A DNA stretch of 64,000 nt from assembly GCA_947846985.1 (NCBI GenBank), contig CANTUZ010000025.1:1858100-1922099 (forward strand). The letters run 5' to 3'. The DNA is from Fratercula arctica (lineage: Eukaryota > Chordata > Aves > Charadriiformes > Alcidae). Shown here one piece after another: positions 23,474-35,447 of this stretch (position 1 is its first letter; each line of letters starts with the position of its first letter). The notes beneath the pieces are model-generated. The model did no database searches. It saw nothing but the letters and a program-made list of their open reading frames with translations, and was not told the DNA's origin. Made by a program: the position numbers and the translations under genes.

Positions 23474-25318
23474 TTAGGTGTCATGGGCCCACCGAGCTAT
23501 GAATAGTTCACCCTTATGTTGCCAGTCCAGATCCACCTGAGCCACTTCAATCCTAGCAGCCCGATCCACCTGCTGGTTGTTCTGATGTTCCTCCGTGGCC
23601 CGATTCTTCGGTACGTGGGCATCTACGTGACGTACTTTCACAACCAGATTCTCTATCTGGGCAGCAATATCTTGCCACAGTTCAGCAGCCCAGATGGGTT
23701 TGCCTCTGTGCTGCCAGTTGCCCTGCTTCCACTGCTGTAACCAGCCCCACAGAGCATTTGCCGCCATCCATGAGTCAGTGTAGAGATAAAGTACTGGCCA
23801 TTTTTCTCGCTCGGCGATGTCCAAAGCCAGCTGGATGGCTTTCACCTCTGCAACCTGGCTCGATTCACCTTGTCCTTCGCTGGCTTCTGCACCTTGTCGT
23901 GTAGGACTCCACACAGCAGCCTTCCACTTGCGATGCTTTCCCACAATCCGGCAGGACCCATCAGTGAACAGGGCATATTTCTTCTCATTTTCTGGCAGTT
24001 TATTATATGGTGGGGCCTCTTCCGCACGCGTCACCTCCTCCTCTGGTGACATTCCAAAATCCTTGCCTTCTGGCCAGTCCATGATCACTTCCAGAATTCC
24101 TGGGCGACTGGGGTTTCCCATTCGAGTTTGCTGTGTGATCAGTGCAATCCACTTACTCCATGTAGCATCAGTTGCATGATGTGTGGTGGGGACCCTTTCT
24201 TTGAACATCCAACCCAGCACCGGCAGTCGAGGTGCTAAGAGGAGCTGCGCTTCTGTACCAACCACCTCCGAAGCAGCTCGAACCCCTTCATATGCTGCCA
24301 ATATCTCCTTTTCTGTTGGAGTGTAGCGGGCTTCGGATCCTCTGTATCCCTGACTCCAAAACCCTCGGGGTTGACCTCGGGTCTCCCCTGGTGCCTTCTG
24401 CCAGAGGCTCCGGGTAGGGCCATTCTCCCGGGCTGCGGTGTAGAGCACGTTTTTAACATCTTGTCCTGCCCGGGCTGGCCCCAGGGCCAGCGCATGGACT
24501 ATTTCCTGTTTGATTTGTTCAAAAGCTTGTCGTTGCTCAGGACCCCATTTAAAATCCTTCTTCTTCCGGGTTACTTGATACAGAGGGCTTACAATCAGAC
24601 TGTAATCTGGGATATGCATCCTCCAAAAACCCACAATGCCTAAGAAAGCTTGTGTTTCCTTTTTGCTAGTTGGTGGAGACATAGCTGCTATTTTGTTGAT
24701 CACATCCATTGGGATCTGACGGCGTCCATCTTGCCATTTTATTCCTAAGAACTGGATCTCCTGTGCAGGTCCCTTGACCTTACTTCGTTTTATGGCAAAA
24801 CCAGCTTTCAGAAGGATTCGGACTATTTTATTCCCTTTCTCAAAAACTTCTTCGGCTGTGTTTCCCCATACAATGATGTCATCAATGTAGTGCAGATGTT
24901 CTGGAGCTTCACCCTGTTCCAGTGCAGTCTGGATCAGTCCATGGCAAATGGTGGGGCTGTGTTTCCACCCCTGGGGCAGTCGATTCCAGGTGTACTGGAT
25001 GCCCCTCCAAGTGAAAGCAAACTGTGGCCTGCACTCTGCTGCCAAAGGGATTGAGAAGAAAGCATTCGCTATATCAATCGTGGCATACCACTTGGCTGCC
25101 TTGGACTCCAGTTCATACTGCAGTTCTAGCATGTCCGGCACGGCAGCGCTCAGCGCTGGCGTGACTTTATTCAGGCCACGATAGTCTACAGTTAGCCTCC
25201 ACTCTCCATTAGATTTTTGCATGAGCCATATGGGACTGAAAAAGGGTGAGCGAGTCTTGCTGATCACTCCTTGAACCTCTAGTTGACGAATCAGCTTATG
25301 GATGGGAATCAGAGAGTC
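23474..25318 (-). pseudogene. pol: ERVL-like copy B RT and RNase H
   Basis: The longest pol frame in the window, about 610 codons. RT contains LPQGWKHSPTICHGLI and YIDDI. The connection and RNase H domains have FTDGSC and YTDSWMAA. It is separated from the upstream frame by one TGA (AACTGAGAC versus AACCGAGAC in copy A) and from integrase by one TAA. All domains stay in register, so only point lesions separate them. The gag and protease upstream are largely lost. Confidence 0.9.
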
Positions 25319-26356
25319 TCAGTTAGTGCGATATTGCCGCCGATGCACCGTTGTGGTAGCAATCGGCACCTGCTGTTCTTCGACCCTCAACAACCCCACA
25401 ACAGAAGAGTCCTCTGAGAGACCAGGCAAGGCAGACAACTGTTTAACTTCCATCTCTTTCCCCTGATGGTTTAGAGTAGCCGCAGTGCCTGTCGCAGGGG
25501 TTGGAGTAGCCGCAGTGCCTGTCGCAGGGGTCGCAGTAGCCGCAGTGCCTGTCGCAGGGGTTGGAGTAGCCGCAGTGCCTGTCGCAGGGGCCGCAGCAGC
25601 CGCAACGCCTGCCGCAGGGGCCGCAGCAGCTGCAGTGTCTGTCAGTCTGGTCTCCATCTCTTTCCCCTGAGGGTGCTGCATAACACTGAGCAGTGCCTGG
25701 TAGACACTGGCCAGGGCCCAGCACAGTGCGGTGAGTTGTGCCTCTCTGGAATAGCCACAGCATTTTCCCTTCAGATATTCTACTACTCTGTCAGGGTCCT
25801 GTAATTGTTCAGGGGTGAATTCCCAGACCATTGGAGGTGAGAAGTTCTCTAGGTACCTGCCCATGTTCTCCCACATGCCATGCCACCCCTGACTATCCAG
25901 CCTCGGAGCAGATCTCTGGGTGGCAGTCTTAAATAGTCGTTTAACCCTAAACGAGACCTGGAACATATTCAGCAGACATAACACTAGGAACATGCTGGTT
26001 TGAGCATCCCAAGGATATTCAAAATTCTCAGAAGCTGTCATACCTGACCCGAAGGAGAAAAGGGAGGCAAAAGAGCTGGGGAAAGTGTCCCCCCCTGTTT
26101 CCCCCATAGACTGGGTGTAATTATTAATGAATTCTGAGAGGTGGTGCCCAATGTACGGACAGGACAGCAATACCACATAAACGCCCCAGAATAACCGTCT
26201 AACAAGTGATGTTATCATATCATAAGCCGATATCGCATAGGACAGTAAAATGATAATCCTCATCCCCCTCCCAGAAGTAACAAATATCATCACAGGGAGT
26301 GCATAAGACACATAGGAATTTACATAACACAGCCATGAGAACAAACCAAGCAACAT
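25319..26356 (-). pseudogene. gag: ERVL-like copy B gag N terminus fused to protease C-terminal tail
   Basis: The ORF starts at the usual ATG with the hydrophobic N-terminal region and runs through the Ala/Pro/Thr repeat (about six units). It then jumps in frame to the end of protease (EVKQLSALPGLSEDSSVVG). Capsid, the gag-pro UAG and the protease active site are deleted, about 1.5 kb relative to copy A. The join carries a short second copy of HQGKEME, also present before the repeat, as if templated from nearby gag. It cannot make a functional Gag or protease. Confidence 0.88.
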
Positions 26357-26478
26357 GGTGACCAGCGACTATTTACCTAATACAATCAACGCATACAACA
26401 AATTCATTTTTTTCAAGCTCTAGTTGGATTCTGTCGTTATCTCAACCCTTGAGCCCCACGTTGGGTGCCAAAAAGGAC

Positions 26479-26819
26479 TGTCGTGGTTTGGCCTCAGACA
26501 GCAACAAAGAACCACGTGCCGCTCGCTTGGGCCTTCCCAATACGGAAAGAATCAGAAGAAAAAGGCAAAACTCTTGGGTTGAGACAAAGGCAGTTTAACA
26601 GAACAGCAGAGGGAATGAAAAAAAACAGCAACAATAACACGGACAGAGGAATATACAAACGCGATTACGGAACCACCGCTCCCAGCCACTCACCGACTGG
26701 TCCCCGATGCCCCAGCCCCCTCCAAGTGGTGACTTCCTGCCTCCTCCCCCAGCAGCTCCGGGTGGGCATGGCTCACATGACATGGAATACTTAACCCTAT
26801 CCCCGCCGGAACCAAGACA
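26479..26819 (-). repeat. ERVL-like copy B 5' LTR
   Basis: A full-length 341-bp LTR with TGTCTTGGTTCC...CCACGACA ends on the minus strand. The right flank is ttcta and does not match gcata at the other end, so there is no target duplication. Confidence 0.9.
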
Positions 26820-26821
26820 TT

Positions 26822-27115
26822 CTACTACTAAAGACTGAGGCAAAAAATGCATTAAGTACCTCAGGCTTTTCCTCATCCTTTGTCACTATGTTTTTCCCCA
26901 CATCCAATAAATGCTGGAGATTCTCCTTAGCTTTCCTTTTGTTATTAATGTGTTTATAGAAAACTTTTTTATTGTCTTTTACAGCAGTAGCCAGATTGAG
27001 TTCTAGTTGGGCTTTGGCCCTTCTAATTTTCTCCCCGCATAGCCTCATGACATCTTTGTAGTCCTCCTCTGTTGCCTGCCCCTTCTTCCAAAGGTCATAT
27101 TCTTCCAAAGGTCAC
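26822..27115 (-). mobile_element. CR1 LINE ORF2 fragment
   Basis: The minus-strand ORF covers the CR1 linker before RT, with matches such as EKIRRAKAQLELNLA and FYKHINNKRKAKENL. It has no stop over about 100 residues but is clipped on both sides. It abuts the 5' LTR of copy B. Confidence 0.85.
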
Positions 27116-28505
27116 TTTACTCTGTGTGTGCATACTAAGAGGCAATTTGGAGTTTTGTCCTTGCATTAATATGTGGAGGAGGAGTCTATATTCAACTGAT
27201 TTTTTGTCTATTAAAGAATGATCTAAAGGTAAGATTTATTTTTTATTTAATGCCTGGAATCTGCTCCCTGCTGTTGATCTGCATATCTTTGCTCGTGTGG
27301 ATGCCAACGTTTGGTTCACAGAATCTCTGTTAATGTCGTGGAGAAGCCTTATTGGGTAATTACTATTTAGCCATTTGTGTATCAGTCTTTTAGTATGTGT
27401 TTTTCTTTTTTTTTTTAATGGCTCTTGGATCTGTAGAAGCCAATCCATTTAAGTCGCATGGTAGATGGTTTTTATCACTTAGTTAAAAAATGTTTCTGCT
27501 TGAAGGCCATTTACTTTACAGAAAGATATGGAAGCCTCAGTTCTCAACAAGGGTTTTTTTAAGGGAACATTTGTACTTTGGGTGGACAGTGTAAGAGGCT
27601 TTGAGGCACAGCCTTAGATTTGCTAAACTGTGAACCTTGTGCAAAAAATCCTTCCCAAGCAGCGAGGCAGTTTTTGTCCTGCCACCTGGATGCAGCTGGG
27701 GTGTAAATAGCAATGGGAAGAGGAAAGGCTGGGTGGGGATGATTGTGCCAGTCTTCACAAGAGCTCTGGCATTGTCCTTATTTTTGGTTCTGGTGTTTTC
27801 TCATATCCATTGGAGCAGATTTTCAAGACCTCACTACCACAGTGGTAGTGTTATGTGGGTTGCATAGTTGCATACTAGCCTGAGAATGTTAAATGTAGTT
27901 ATAATGGATTCTTATTTTGACCCCGTGATTTAAAACAAACTCTCTAACATGTGGTTATGACTCATTTGTTGTCACTTTACAGTATTTGCAGTTTCAAAAC
28001 AGATGACTGAAATCACAGTGTTTTTTAAGACCACACTTGCTTTCTCCCCTAGGTCTTTCTCCTTGTGACATAGTTCCCTTCCCCAGTGCTTTGAATCCTG
28101 CAGGGACCCAGATGATCTCTCTGCACGTGTGGTGGCTCTGTTCTCCAGAATTTCCACTACAGAGCTGATGCTCAAGAATCAAATATTTCAAATGCTTACA
28201 TTGCTGCAAATGAGTTTCCCGTTCCATTTAGCCTGAGCTTGGGTGAGGTTAACCATCCTGTTGCAGTGCACAGGGAAGAGGAAGCAAAGCTGAAGGTGAG
28301 GAAGGTGAGCAGCGGAAACATTTCATTTGTCTTATTGTGCTAAGATTTATAGTGTTTGCTGTCTTGTACCTTAGCCTCATTTAAAATACACATGACATGG
28401 CTTGTTGATATAAAGCATACCAAATCTCCATAACTGAATTTATGGGCAAGACACAAGCAATTGAGCATTACTCTCTAGAAGACTTTTCTGAAGATATATT
28501 GCAGC
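27116..28505. other. Host DNA, no gene seen
   Basis: 1.4 kb of AT-rich unique-looking sequence between copies B and C. Short ORFs lack domains and splice context. Confidence 0.45.
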
Positions 28506-28842
28506 TGTCCTGGTTCCGGCGGGGACAGGGTTAAGTATTCCATGCCATGTGAGCCATGCCCACCCTGAGATTAAGAGGAGGGGAGGGGGCAGGAAGTTGG
28601 GTTTGGAGCGGGCTGGGGCATCCCGGGTCTGGTCGGTGAGCGGCGGTTCCGTAATCGCGTTTGTATACTCCTCTATCTGTGTCATTGTTGCTGTTTTTTT
28701 TCATGTTCCCTTTGCTGTTCTGTTAAACTGCCTTTGTCTCAACCCAAGAGTTTTGCCTTTTTCTTCTGATCCTTCCCGTACCGGGAAGCGCTGAGCGAGC
28801 GACACGTGGTTCTTTGTTGCCATCTGAGGCCAAATCACTACA
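28506..28842 (+). repeat. ERVL-like copy C 5' LTR
   Basis: The 337-bp LTR has TGTCCTGGTTCCGGCGG...AAATCACTACA ends, the same family as copy A's LTR. The left flank is gcagc. The primer binding site follows at 28851-28868. Confidence 0.9.
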
Positions 28843-28946
28843 GTACTTTTTGGCACCCAACGTGGGGCTCGAAGGGTTGAGACAAGGACAGAATCCAACT
28901 AGAGCTTGAAAAAACGAATTTGTTAGGTAAATAGTCACTGGTCACT

Positions 28947-30913
28947 ATGTTGCTTAGTTTGTTCTCATGGCTGTGTTATGTAAATTCCTATGTGTCTTAT
29001 GCACTCCCTGTGATGATATTTGTTACTTCTGGGAGGGGGATGAGGATTATCATTTTACTGTCCTATGCGATATCGGCTTATGATATGATAACATCACTTG
29101 TTAGACGGTTATTCTGGGGCGTTTATGTGGTATTGCTGTCCTGTCCGTACATTGGGCACCGTCTCTCAGAATTCATTAATAATTACAACCAGTCTATGGG
29201 GGAAATGGAGGGGACACTTTCCCCAGCTCTTTTGCCTCCCTTTTCTCCTTCGGGTCAGGTATGACAGCTTTTGAGAATTTTGAATATCCTTGGGATGCTC
29301 AAACCAGCCTGGTCCTATCGTTATGTCTGCTGAATGTGTTCCAGGTCTCGTTTAGAGTTAAACGACTATTTAAGACTGCCACCCAGAGATCTGCTCCGAG
29401 GCTGGATAGTCAGGGGTGGCATGGCATGTGGGAGAACATGGGCAGGTCCCTAGAGAACTTCTCACCTCCAATGGTCTGGGAATTCACCCCTGAACAATTA
29501 CAGGACCCTGATAGAGTAGCAGAATATCTGAAGGGAAAATGCTGTGGCTATTCCAGAGAGGCACAACTCACCGCACTGTGCTGGGCCCTGGCCAGTGTCT
29601 ACCAGGCACTGCTCAGTGTTATGCAGCACCCTCAGGAGAAAGAGACGGAGACCAGACTGACAGGCACTGCGGCTGCTGTGGCCCCTGCGGCCCCTGGGGC
29701 AGGCACTGCGGCTGCTGCGGGCCCTGCGACAGGCACTCCGGCTACTCCAACCCTGGTGGCAGCCACTACAGCTACTCCAACCCCGGTGACAGCCACTGCC
29801 GCTGAACCAGGGAACCAACCCCTGCCAGTATCAGTTGCCCCCATACAAAAGAAGAAGTACACAAAGAAATCAGTTCGCTTAGTAAGAGATGACAATGAAC
29901 CAGGGCCATCACAAGGACAGGAGGAAGAGGCAGAACCAGAGATACTTACCCGATCCCTATCCTTGAGTGAGCTGCAGGATATGTGAAAAGATTTTAGCCG
30001 ACTTTCAGGTGAGCACATTGTCACCTGGCTGCTTCGGTGTTGGGATAACGGGGCCAGTAGCCTGGAACTAGAGGGCAGGGAAGCCAGGCAACTGGGATCC
30101 CTGTCTAGGGAAGGCGGCATTGACAAGGCAATTGGAAAGAAGACCCAAGCCCTCAGCCTCTGGAAGCGACTCCTGTCAGGCGTGAGGGAGAGGTACCCCT
30201 TCAGTGAAGATGTTGTATGTCACCCAAGCAAGTGGACCACCATGGAAAGAGGTATCCAGTACCTGAGAGAAATAGCCATGCGGGAGATGATTTATTATGA
30301 CTTGGACAATGCAGACTTACCCACGGACCCTGATGAGGTGCACTGCACAAGGCCCATGTGCCGGAAGTTTGTACGGAGCGCACCATCGTCATATGCCAAC
30401 TCACTGGCAGTAATGGAATGGAAAGGCGAAGAGGGACCAACGGTGGATGAGGTGGCTGGCCGGCTCCGGAGATATGAAGAAAGTCTCTCTTCCCCCCTTG
30501 TCTCAGCTGTGGAGAAACTGTCCCGGAAGGTCCAGCAACTTGAAGAGAATATGTCCTACTCCCCACCTGTACAGGCCAGCATCTCAGCTATCTTGAGCCG
30601 GCATTTCCCCACTCAAGAGAGAGAGTACAGAGGGTACACACCACGAGGCACCCTGTGGTTCTACCTGCGTGACCACGGAGAGGACATGAGGAAGTGGGAT
30701 GGACAACCTACTTGGATCCTGCGGACACGGGTACAGGAGTTGCAAAGAAGGACAACCACAAAAGGGGATCCCTCCAGGAAAAGTGCCGCCCCAGTTTCCA
30801 GTGGGCAGTTCCCCAGACAGAGCATAAGGCCTGATCTTGCTTCTGCTCCTCTTGAAGGAACCTCCAAGTCATTTCTGCAAGAAGTGAGTACCGGATACCA
30901 TGACCAGTATTAG
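28947..30913 (+). pseudogene. gag: ERVL-like copy C gag (frameshift and stop)
   Basis: Starts like the other copies with the hydrophobic N terminus. A one-base deletion in a purine run near 29210 shifts the frame. Reading resumes from about 29261 (MTAFENFEYPW) in the frame that continues to the gag end. A TGA at 29984-29986 (copy A has CGA) interrupts before capsid. The capsid part (30182-30910) is open and ends at the conserved UAG at 30911-30913. Confidence 0.88.
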
Positions 30914-31972
30914 AGGGGCCCTGCCTCCAGCCAGGTGGAGGAAAGGGACAACCGGGTTCATTGGACAGTGTGGATTCAATGGCCTGGCACATCAGACCCA
31001 CAGGAGTACAAGGCTCTAGTGGACACGGGTGCACAGTGCACTCTGATACCATCAAGCTATAGAGGGGCAGAACCCATTTGTATTTCTGGGGTCACAGGGG
31101 GATCCCAAGAGTTGACTGTACTGGAGGCTGAAGTGAGCCTAACTGGGAATGAGTGGCAAAAGCATCCCATTGTGACTGGCCCAGATGCTCCATGCATCCT
31201 TGGTATAGATTACCTCAGGAGAGGGTATTTTAAGGACCCAAAGGGGTACCGGTGGGCCTTTGGCATAGCTGCCTTGGAGACGGAGGAAGTTAAACAGTTG
31301 TCTACCTTGCCTGGTCTCTCGGAGGACTCTTCTGTTGTGGGGTTGTTGAAGGTCGAAGAACAGCAGGTGCCGATTGCTGTGTGGAGTCCTACACGACAAG
31401 TTGCAGAAGCCAGTGAAGGACAAGGTGAATCGAGCCAGGTTGCAGAGGTGAAAGCCATCCAGCTGGCTTTGGACATCGCCGAGCGAGAAAAATGGCCAGT
31501 ACTTTATCTCTACACTGACTCATGGATGGCGGCAAATGCTCTGTGGGGATGGTTACAGCAGTGGAAGCAGGGCAACTGGCAGCGCAGAGGCAAACCCATC
31601 TGGGCTGCTGAACTATGGCAAGATATTGCTGCCCAGATAGAGAATCTGGTTGTGAAAGTACGCCACGTAGATGCCCATGTACCGAAGAATCGGGCCACGG
31701 AGGAACATCAGAACAACCAGCAGGTGGATCGGGCTGCTAGGATTGAAGTGGCTCAGGTGGATCTGGACTGGCAACATAAGGGTGAACTATTCATAGCTCG
31801 GTGGGCCCATGACACCTCAGGCCATCAAGGAAGAGATGCGACATGTAGATGGGCTCGTGACCGAGGGGTGGACTTGACCATGGACACTATTGCACAGGTC
31901 AGCCATGAATGTGAGACATGCGCTGCAATCAAGCCAGCCAAGTGTTTGAAGCCTCTTTGGTATGGAGGATGA
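30914..31972 (+). pseudogene. pol: ERVL-like copy C protease-RNase H fusion frame
   Basis: Protease is complete with its DTGA motif and GIDYLRRGYF. It then fuses in frame near 31378 to RNase H (VWSPTRQVAEASEGQ). All of RT, including YIDDI, and the start of RNase H with its first catalytic Asp (FTDGSC) are deleted, about 1.44 kb relative to copy A. The join falls on a shared GCT. The frame continues to the integrase zinc finger and stops at a TGA (31970-31972) also found in copy A. No reverse transcription is possible from this copy. Confidence 0.88.
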
Positions 31973-32626
31973 TGGTTGAAATATAAATATGGGGAGGCCT
32001 GGCAGATTGATTATATCACACTGCCACCAACCCGTCAAGGCAAGCGCCATGTGCTCACAATGGTGGAAGCACCCACTGGATGGCTGGAAACATACCCTGT
32101 GCCCCATGCCACTGCCCGGAACACTATCCTGGGCCTTGAAAAGCAAGTCCTGTGGCGACATGGTACCCCAGAGAGAAGTGAGTCGGACAATGGGACTCAT
32201 TTCCGAAACAGCCTCATAGACACCTGGGCCAAAGAGCATGGCATTGAGTGGGTGTATCACATCCCCTGTCACGCATCAGCCTCTGGGAAGATAGAACGGT
32301 ACAATGGACTGTTAAAAACTACACTGAGAGCAATGGGTGGTGGGACCTTCAAACATTTAGCAAAGGCTACCTGGCTGGTTAACACCAGGGGATCTACCAA
32401 TCGGGCTGGCCCTGCCCAGTCAAAACTTCCACGTACCGTAGAAGGGGATAAGGTCCCCGTAGTGCACATGAAGAATATGTTAGGGAAGACAGTCTGGGTC
32501 AGTCCTGCCTCAGGCAAAGGCAAGACCATCCGTGGGATTGCTTTCACTCAAGGACCTGGGTGCACTTGGTGGGTGATGCAGAAGGAACCTCAAGGGGATT
32601 TGAATTTGGGTGAGAATAGCCAGTGA
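31973..32626 (+). pseudogene. pol: ERVL-like copy C integrase core
   Basis: The DDE integrase core carries QIDYIT, SDNGTHF and KIERYNG, with a small in-frame deletion (TFKHLAKA versus TFKHWDAHLAKA). The last ~15 codons (MQKEPQGDLNLGENSQ) differ from the other copies. The 3' untranslated region also diverges, so the end of this copy comes from a different subfamily. Confidence 0.87.
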
Positions 32627-33259
32627 ATCAAATTGTAGGATGTTAATTGCTAATTTGCCACTATATGTCATCACTACTATGGTTGCTATATGCTATATCA
32701 ATGGTATTAGAGTAAGAATTCCCCAAATCAATGAAGAATGAACTTTGATGAAACCGAGTGAAGTGCAGTACTGATGGAACCAGAACTGGCTTCAACAACT
32801 GGTGCCCAGAAACTTCCTCAAGATTGATATCTTCAGCCTACAGACTGTGGTCATGGACTGTGCCAGATACACCAGCTGTGAGCTCCAGATGCAGCACGCA
32901 ACAATCCAACACCACACACCATCTCTCCTGCCCCGAGAGACTGTTCTAACAGATGGAGCCCAAAGTCATGGACTAAATAAACTCAACAGACATTTTAGAG
33001 GGATGGCCCATAGACAAAGGGAATGATATCTCTCTATGTGTGTAGATATATATTTTATATATATATCTCAAAGACAGGAAAAGTGGTGGTGACTTATTGA
33101 AAGGTGTTAAGATCTGGGCATGGTATAGAATAAGGTGTTGTGCCACAGTATAGGCTGAGCTGGCCACTAAATGAACGACAGATGTTTTCTATCACCCTGT
33201 CTCCCTTCCCAGAACAGGAAATTGGTTTTGTTCTATTTCAAACCAAGACAGGTGGATAC
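32627..33259 (+). other. Copy C 3' untranslated region with a 112-bp LTR remnant
   Basis: Noncoding, alignable with copies A and B but clearly diverged, with a TA-rich run near 33046-33068. A 112-bp internally deleted LTR (minus, 33139-33250, tgtgccac...aagaca) sits in the probable polypurine tract, flanked by ggtgt and ggtgg. Removing it restores a join like gaataagg...ggtggata next to an LTR start. Confidence 0.65.
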
Positions 33260-33335
33260 TGTCCTGGTTTCAGCTGGGATAGTGTTAATTTTCTTCTTAG
33301 TAGCTGCTGTGTTTTGGATTTAGTGTGAGAATAAT

Positions 33336-34346
33336 TGTGGTTTGGGCCACTGAGACAAACGACAGATGCTCTCCCCCCACCTCTCTCTCCAAGGAGAGAA
33401 GGGAGAGAGACTTATGAGTTTAGAAGAAAACTAAAATACTTTAATGAGATATTAATAATAAAATAAAAAGAAAATAATGAAATAGATACAATACATACAA
33501 AACCGTATCAAGCTCCCAGGATGACAATCATGTCACTGGCAGGCACTGGGGAAGTCCCAGACTGGAGTCAGCGACAGATGGGAACTGGATTCCACAGATG
33601 GAGTCAGGAACACACGGATTGGGATCAAAGGCAGACGAACAGACAGAGTCCTCCTCGGACATCGGCCATTGAAGGAAAGAGAGCTGACCCTTTGCTCCCT
33701 CAGCTTTTATACTGAGCATGGGGCAGATGGGATGGAATACCCTGTTGGTCAGTTTGGGGTCACCTGTCCTGTCCCCTCCTCCCTGCAGGTGGGACCCCTC
33801 TACGCTTTTCTGCTTCCGACCCTCCAATGGGGCAAATAACAGTTAGCTGACCTTGGTTGTTATAGCAATAAGTATAAGCAGGAGCCTCTCTGCCTACCAT
33901 TCCTTGGCATAAATTAGAACAATCAGGTTTTATCATTCTGAGAACGAACAGTGTCTTCACAATATGCTGTTAATTTCAGAATGTGTAAGGGATAATAGAG
34001 GATGGTCTGAGTGAGACACGACGGAAAATTACTAGTTGAACCAAACCCAGTATACGTGCCAAGAAAAAGGACCTCAGTACTGTTGCTGCAAAAACTATGT
34101 GCGCATAGTTTTACTTTAATGACAATATTAATAAAATAATAAAAAGAAAATAAAGATATATATACAATATATACAAAACCATATCAAGCTCCCAAGATGA
34201 CAATCACGTCACCATAGGTCTTATCACTCTGAGAGCAAACAGTGTCTGAACAATATGCTATTAATTTCAGAGAGTTAGAAGAGGCTTAGCTGCAAAGTAA
34301 AATTACTGAACAGAAAATTGGCTCTGTTTTACCTCAAACCAGGACA
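33336..34346 (-). repeat. Nested LTR element, minus strand, rearranged
   Basis: It inserted into the 3' LTR of copy C with a perfect 5-bp duplication ATAAT (33331-33335 and 34347-34351). The ends are TGTCCTGGTTTGAGG...AACCACA on the minus strand. It is the same LTR family as 34669-35447. Its middle (about 33981-34115) is a foreign ~130-bp block resembling 60077-60200. After the block a second, partly deleted LTR piece follows (34116-34346). Confidence 0.8.
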
Positions 34347-34668
34347 ATAATGTTGATAACGCATATTGTTGTAGTTGTTGCTAAGTAATATTTATAGTAA
34401 GTCAAGGACTTTTTCAGTTTCCCATAGAAGCTGAGAGAGAGCACAGACAGGACAAGCTGGCCAAAGGAATATTCCATACCATAGACATCATGCTCAGTAT
34501 ATAAATGGGGGTTGGCTGGGTGGCAGGGATCTGCTATCACTGCTCAGGACAGGCTGGGAAACTGATCATTGGATGGTGAGGGCAATTTGTATTGCACCAC
34601 TTTATTTTGTATATTCTTTTACCATTATTATTATTTTACTCTTCCTTTACTTTTCTATTAAAATGTCT

Positions 34669-35447
34669 TGTCCTGGTTTGAGATAGAACAGACCCAACTT
34701 TCTGTTCAGTAACTTTACTTTTTAGTTAAGTCTCTTCTAACTAACTGCACTCTCTGAAATTAATGGCATATTTTTCAGACAGTGTCTACTTCCAGAGTGA
34801 TAATGTCTGATGTTTATAGTGAATCCCAAGGAATGGTAGGCAGAGAGGCTCTTGCTTATACTTATTGCTATAACAACCAAGGCCAGCTAACTTTTTGTGC
34901 CATGTTGGAGGGTCAGAAGCGGAAAAGTGTAAAGGGGTCCCACCTGCAGGGAGGAGGGGACAGGACAGGGGACCTAAAACTGACCAATAGGGTATTCCAT
35001 CCCATCTGCCTCATGCTCAGTATAAAAGCTGAAGGATCAAAGGGCTCAACCCTCTTTCTTCAATGGGTAGCATCCGAGGAGGACCCTGTCTGTTCATCTG
35101 CCTTTGATCCCGATCTATGCATTCTGGAATCCAGATCTGGAATCCAGTTCCCATCTGTCGCTGACTCCAGTCTGGGACTTTCCCAGTGCCTGCTGGTGAC
35201 GTGATTGTCATCCTGGGAGCTCAATATTGGGTTTGTATATATTTGCATATATTGTATATATTTCATTATTTTCTTATTAATATTATTATATTTTCTTTTT
35301 ATTGTTAATAGGTTTAATTTCATATTTCATTAAAGTATAGTTTTCTTTTCAACCCATAAGTCTCTCCCTTCTCTTTTGGGAAGGGAGAGAGATTAAAAGA
35401 GAGCATCTGTCATTAGTTTAGTGGCCAGCCCAGCCTAAACCATGATG
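34669..35447 (+). repeat. Nested LTR, plus strand
   Basis: A 779-bp LTR starting TGTCCTGGTTTGAGATAG and ending AACCATGATG. It is flanked by a perfect TGTCT duplication (34664-34668 and 35448-35452) and has a TATA box at 35021-35027. It inserted into the same host LTR as the element at 33336. Relatives occur at 33139-33250, 33336-34346 and 56640-57202. Confidence 0.87.

Noticed and set aside
25470..25655. Regular ~30-bp periodicity resembling a CRISPR array
   Set aside because: There are no spacers of unique sequence. It is an in-frame tandem coding repeat in a vertebrate ERV.
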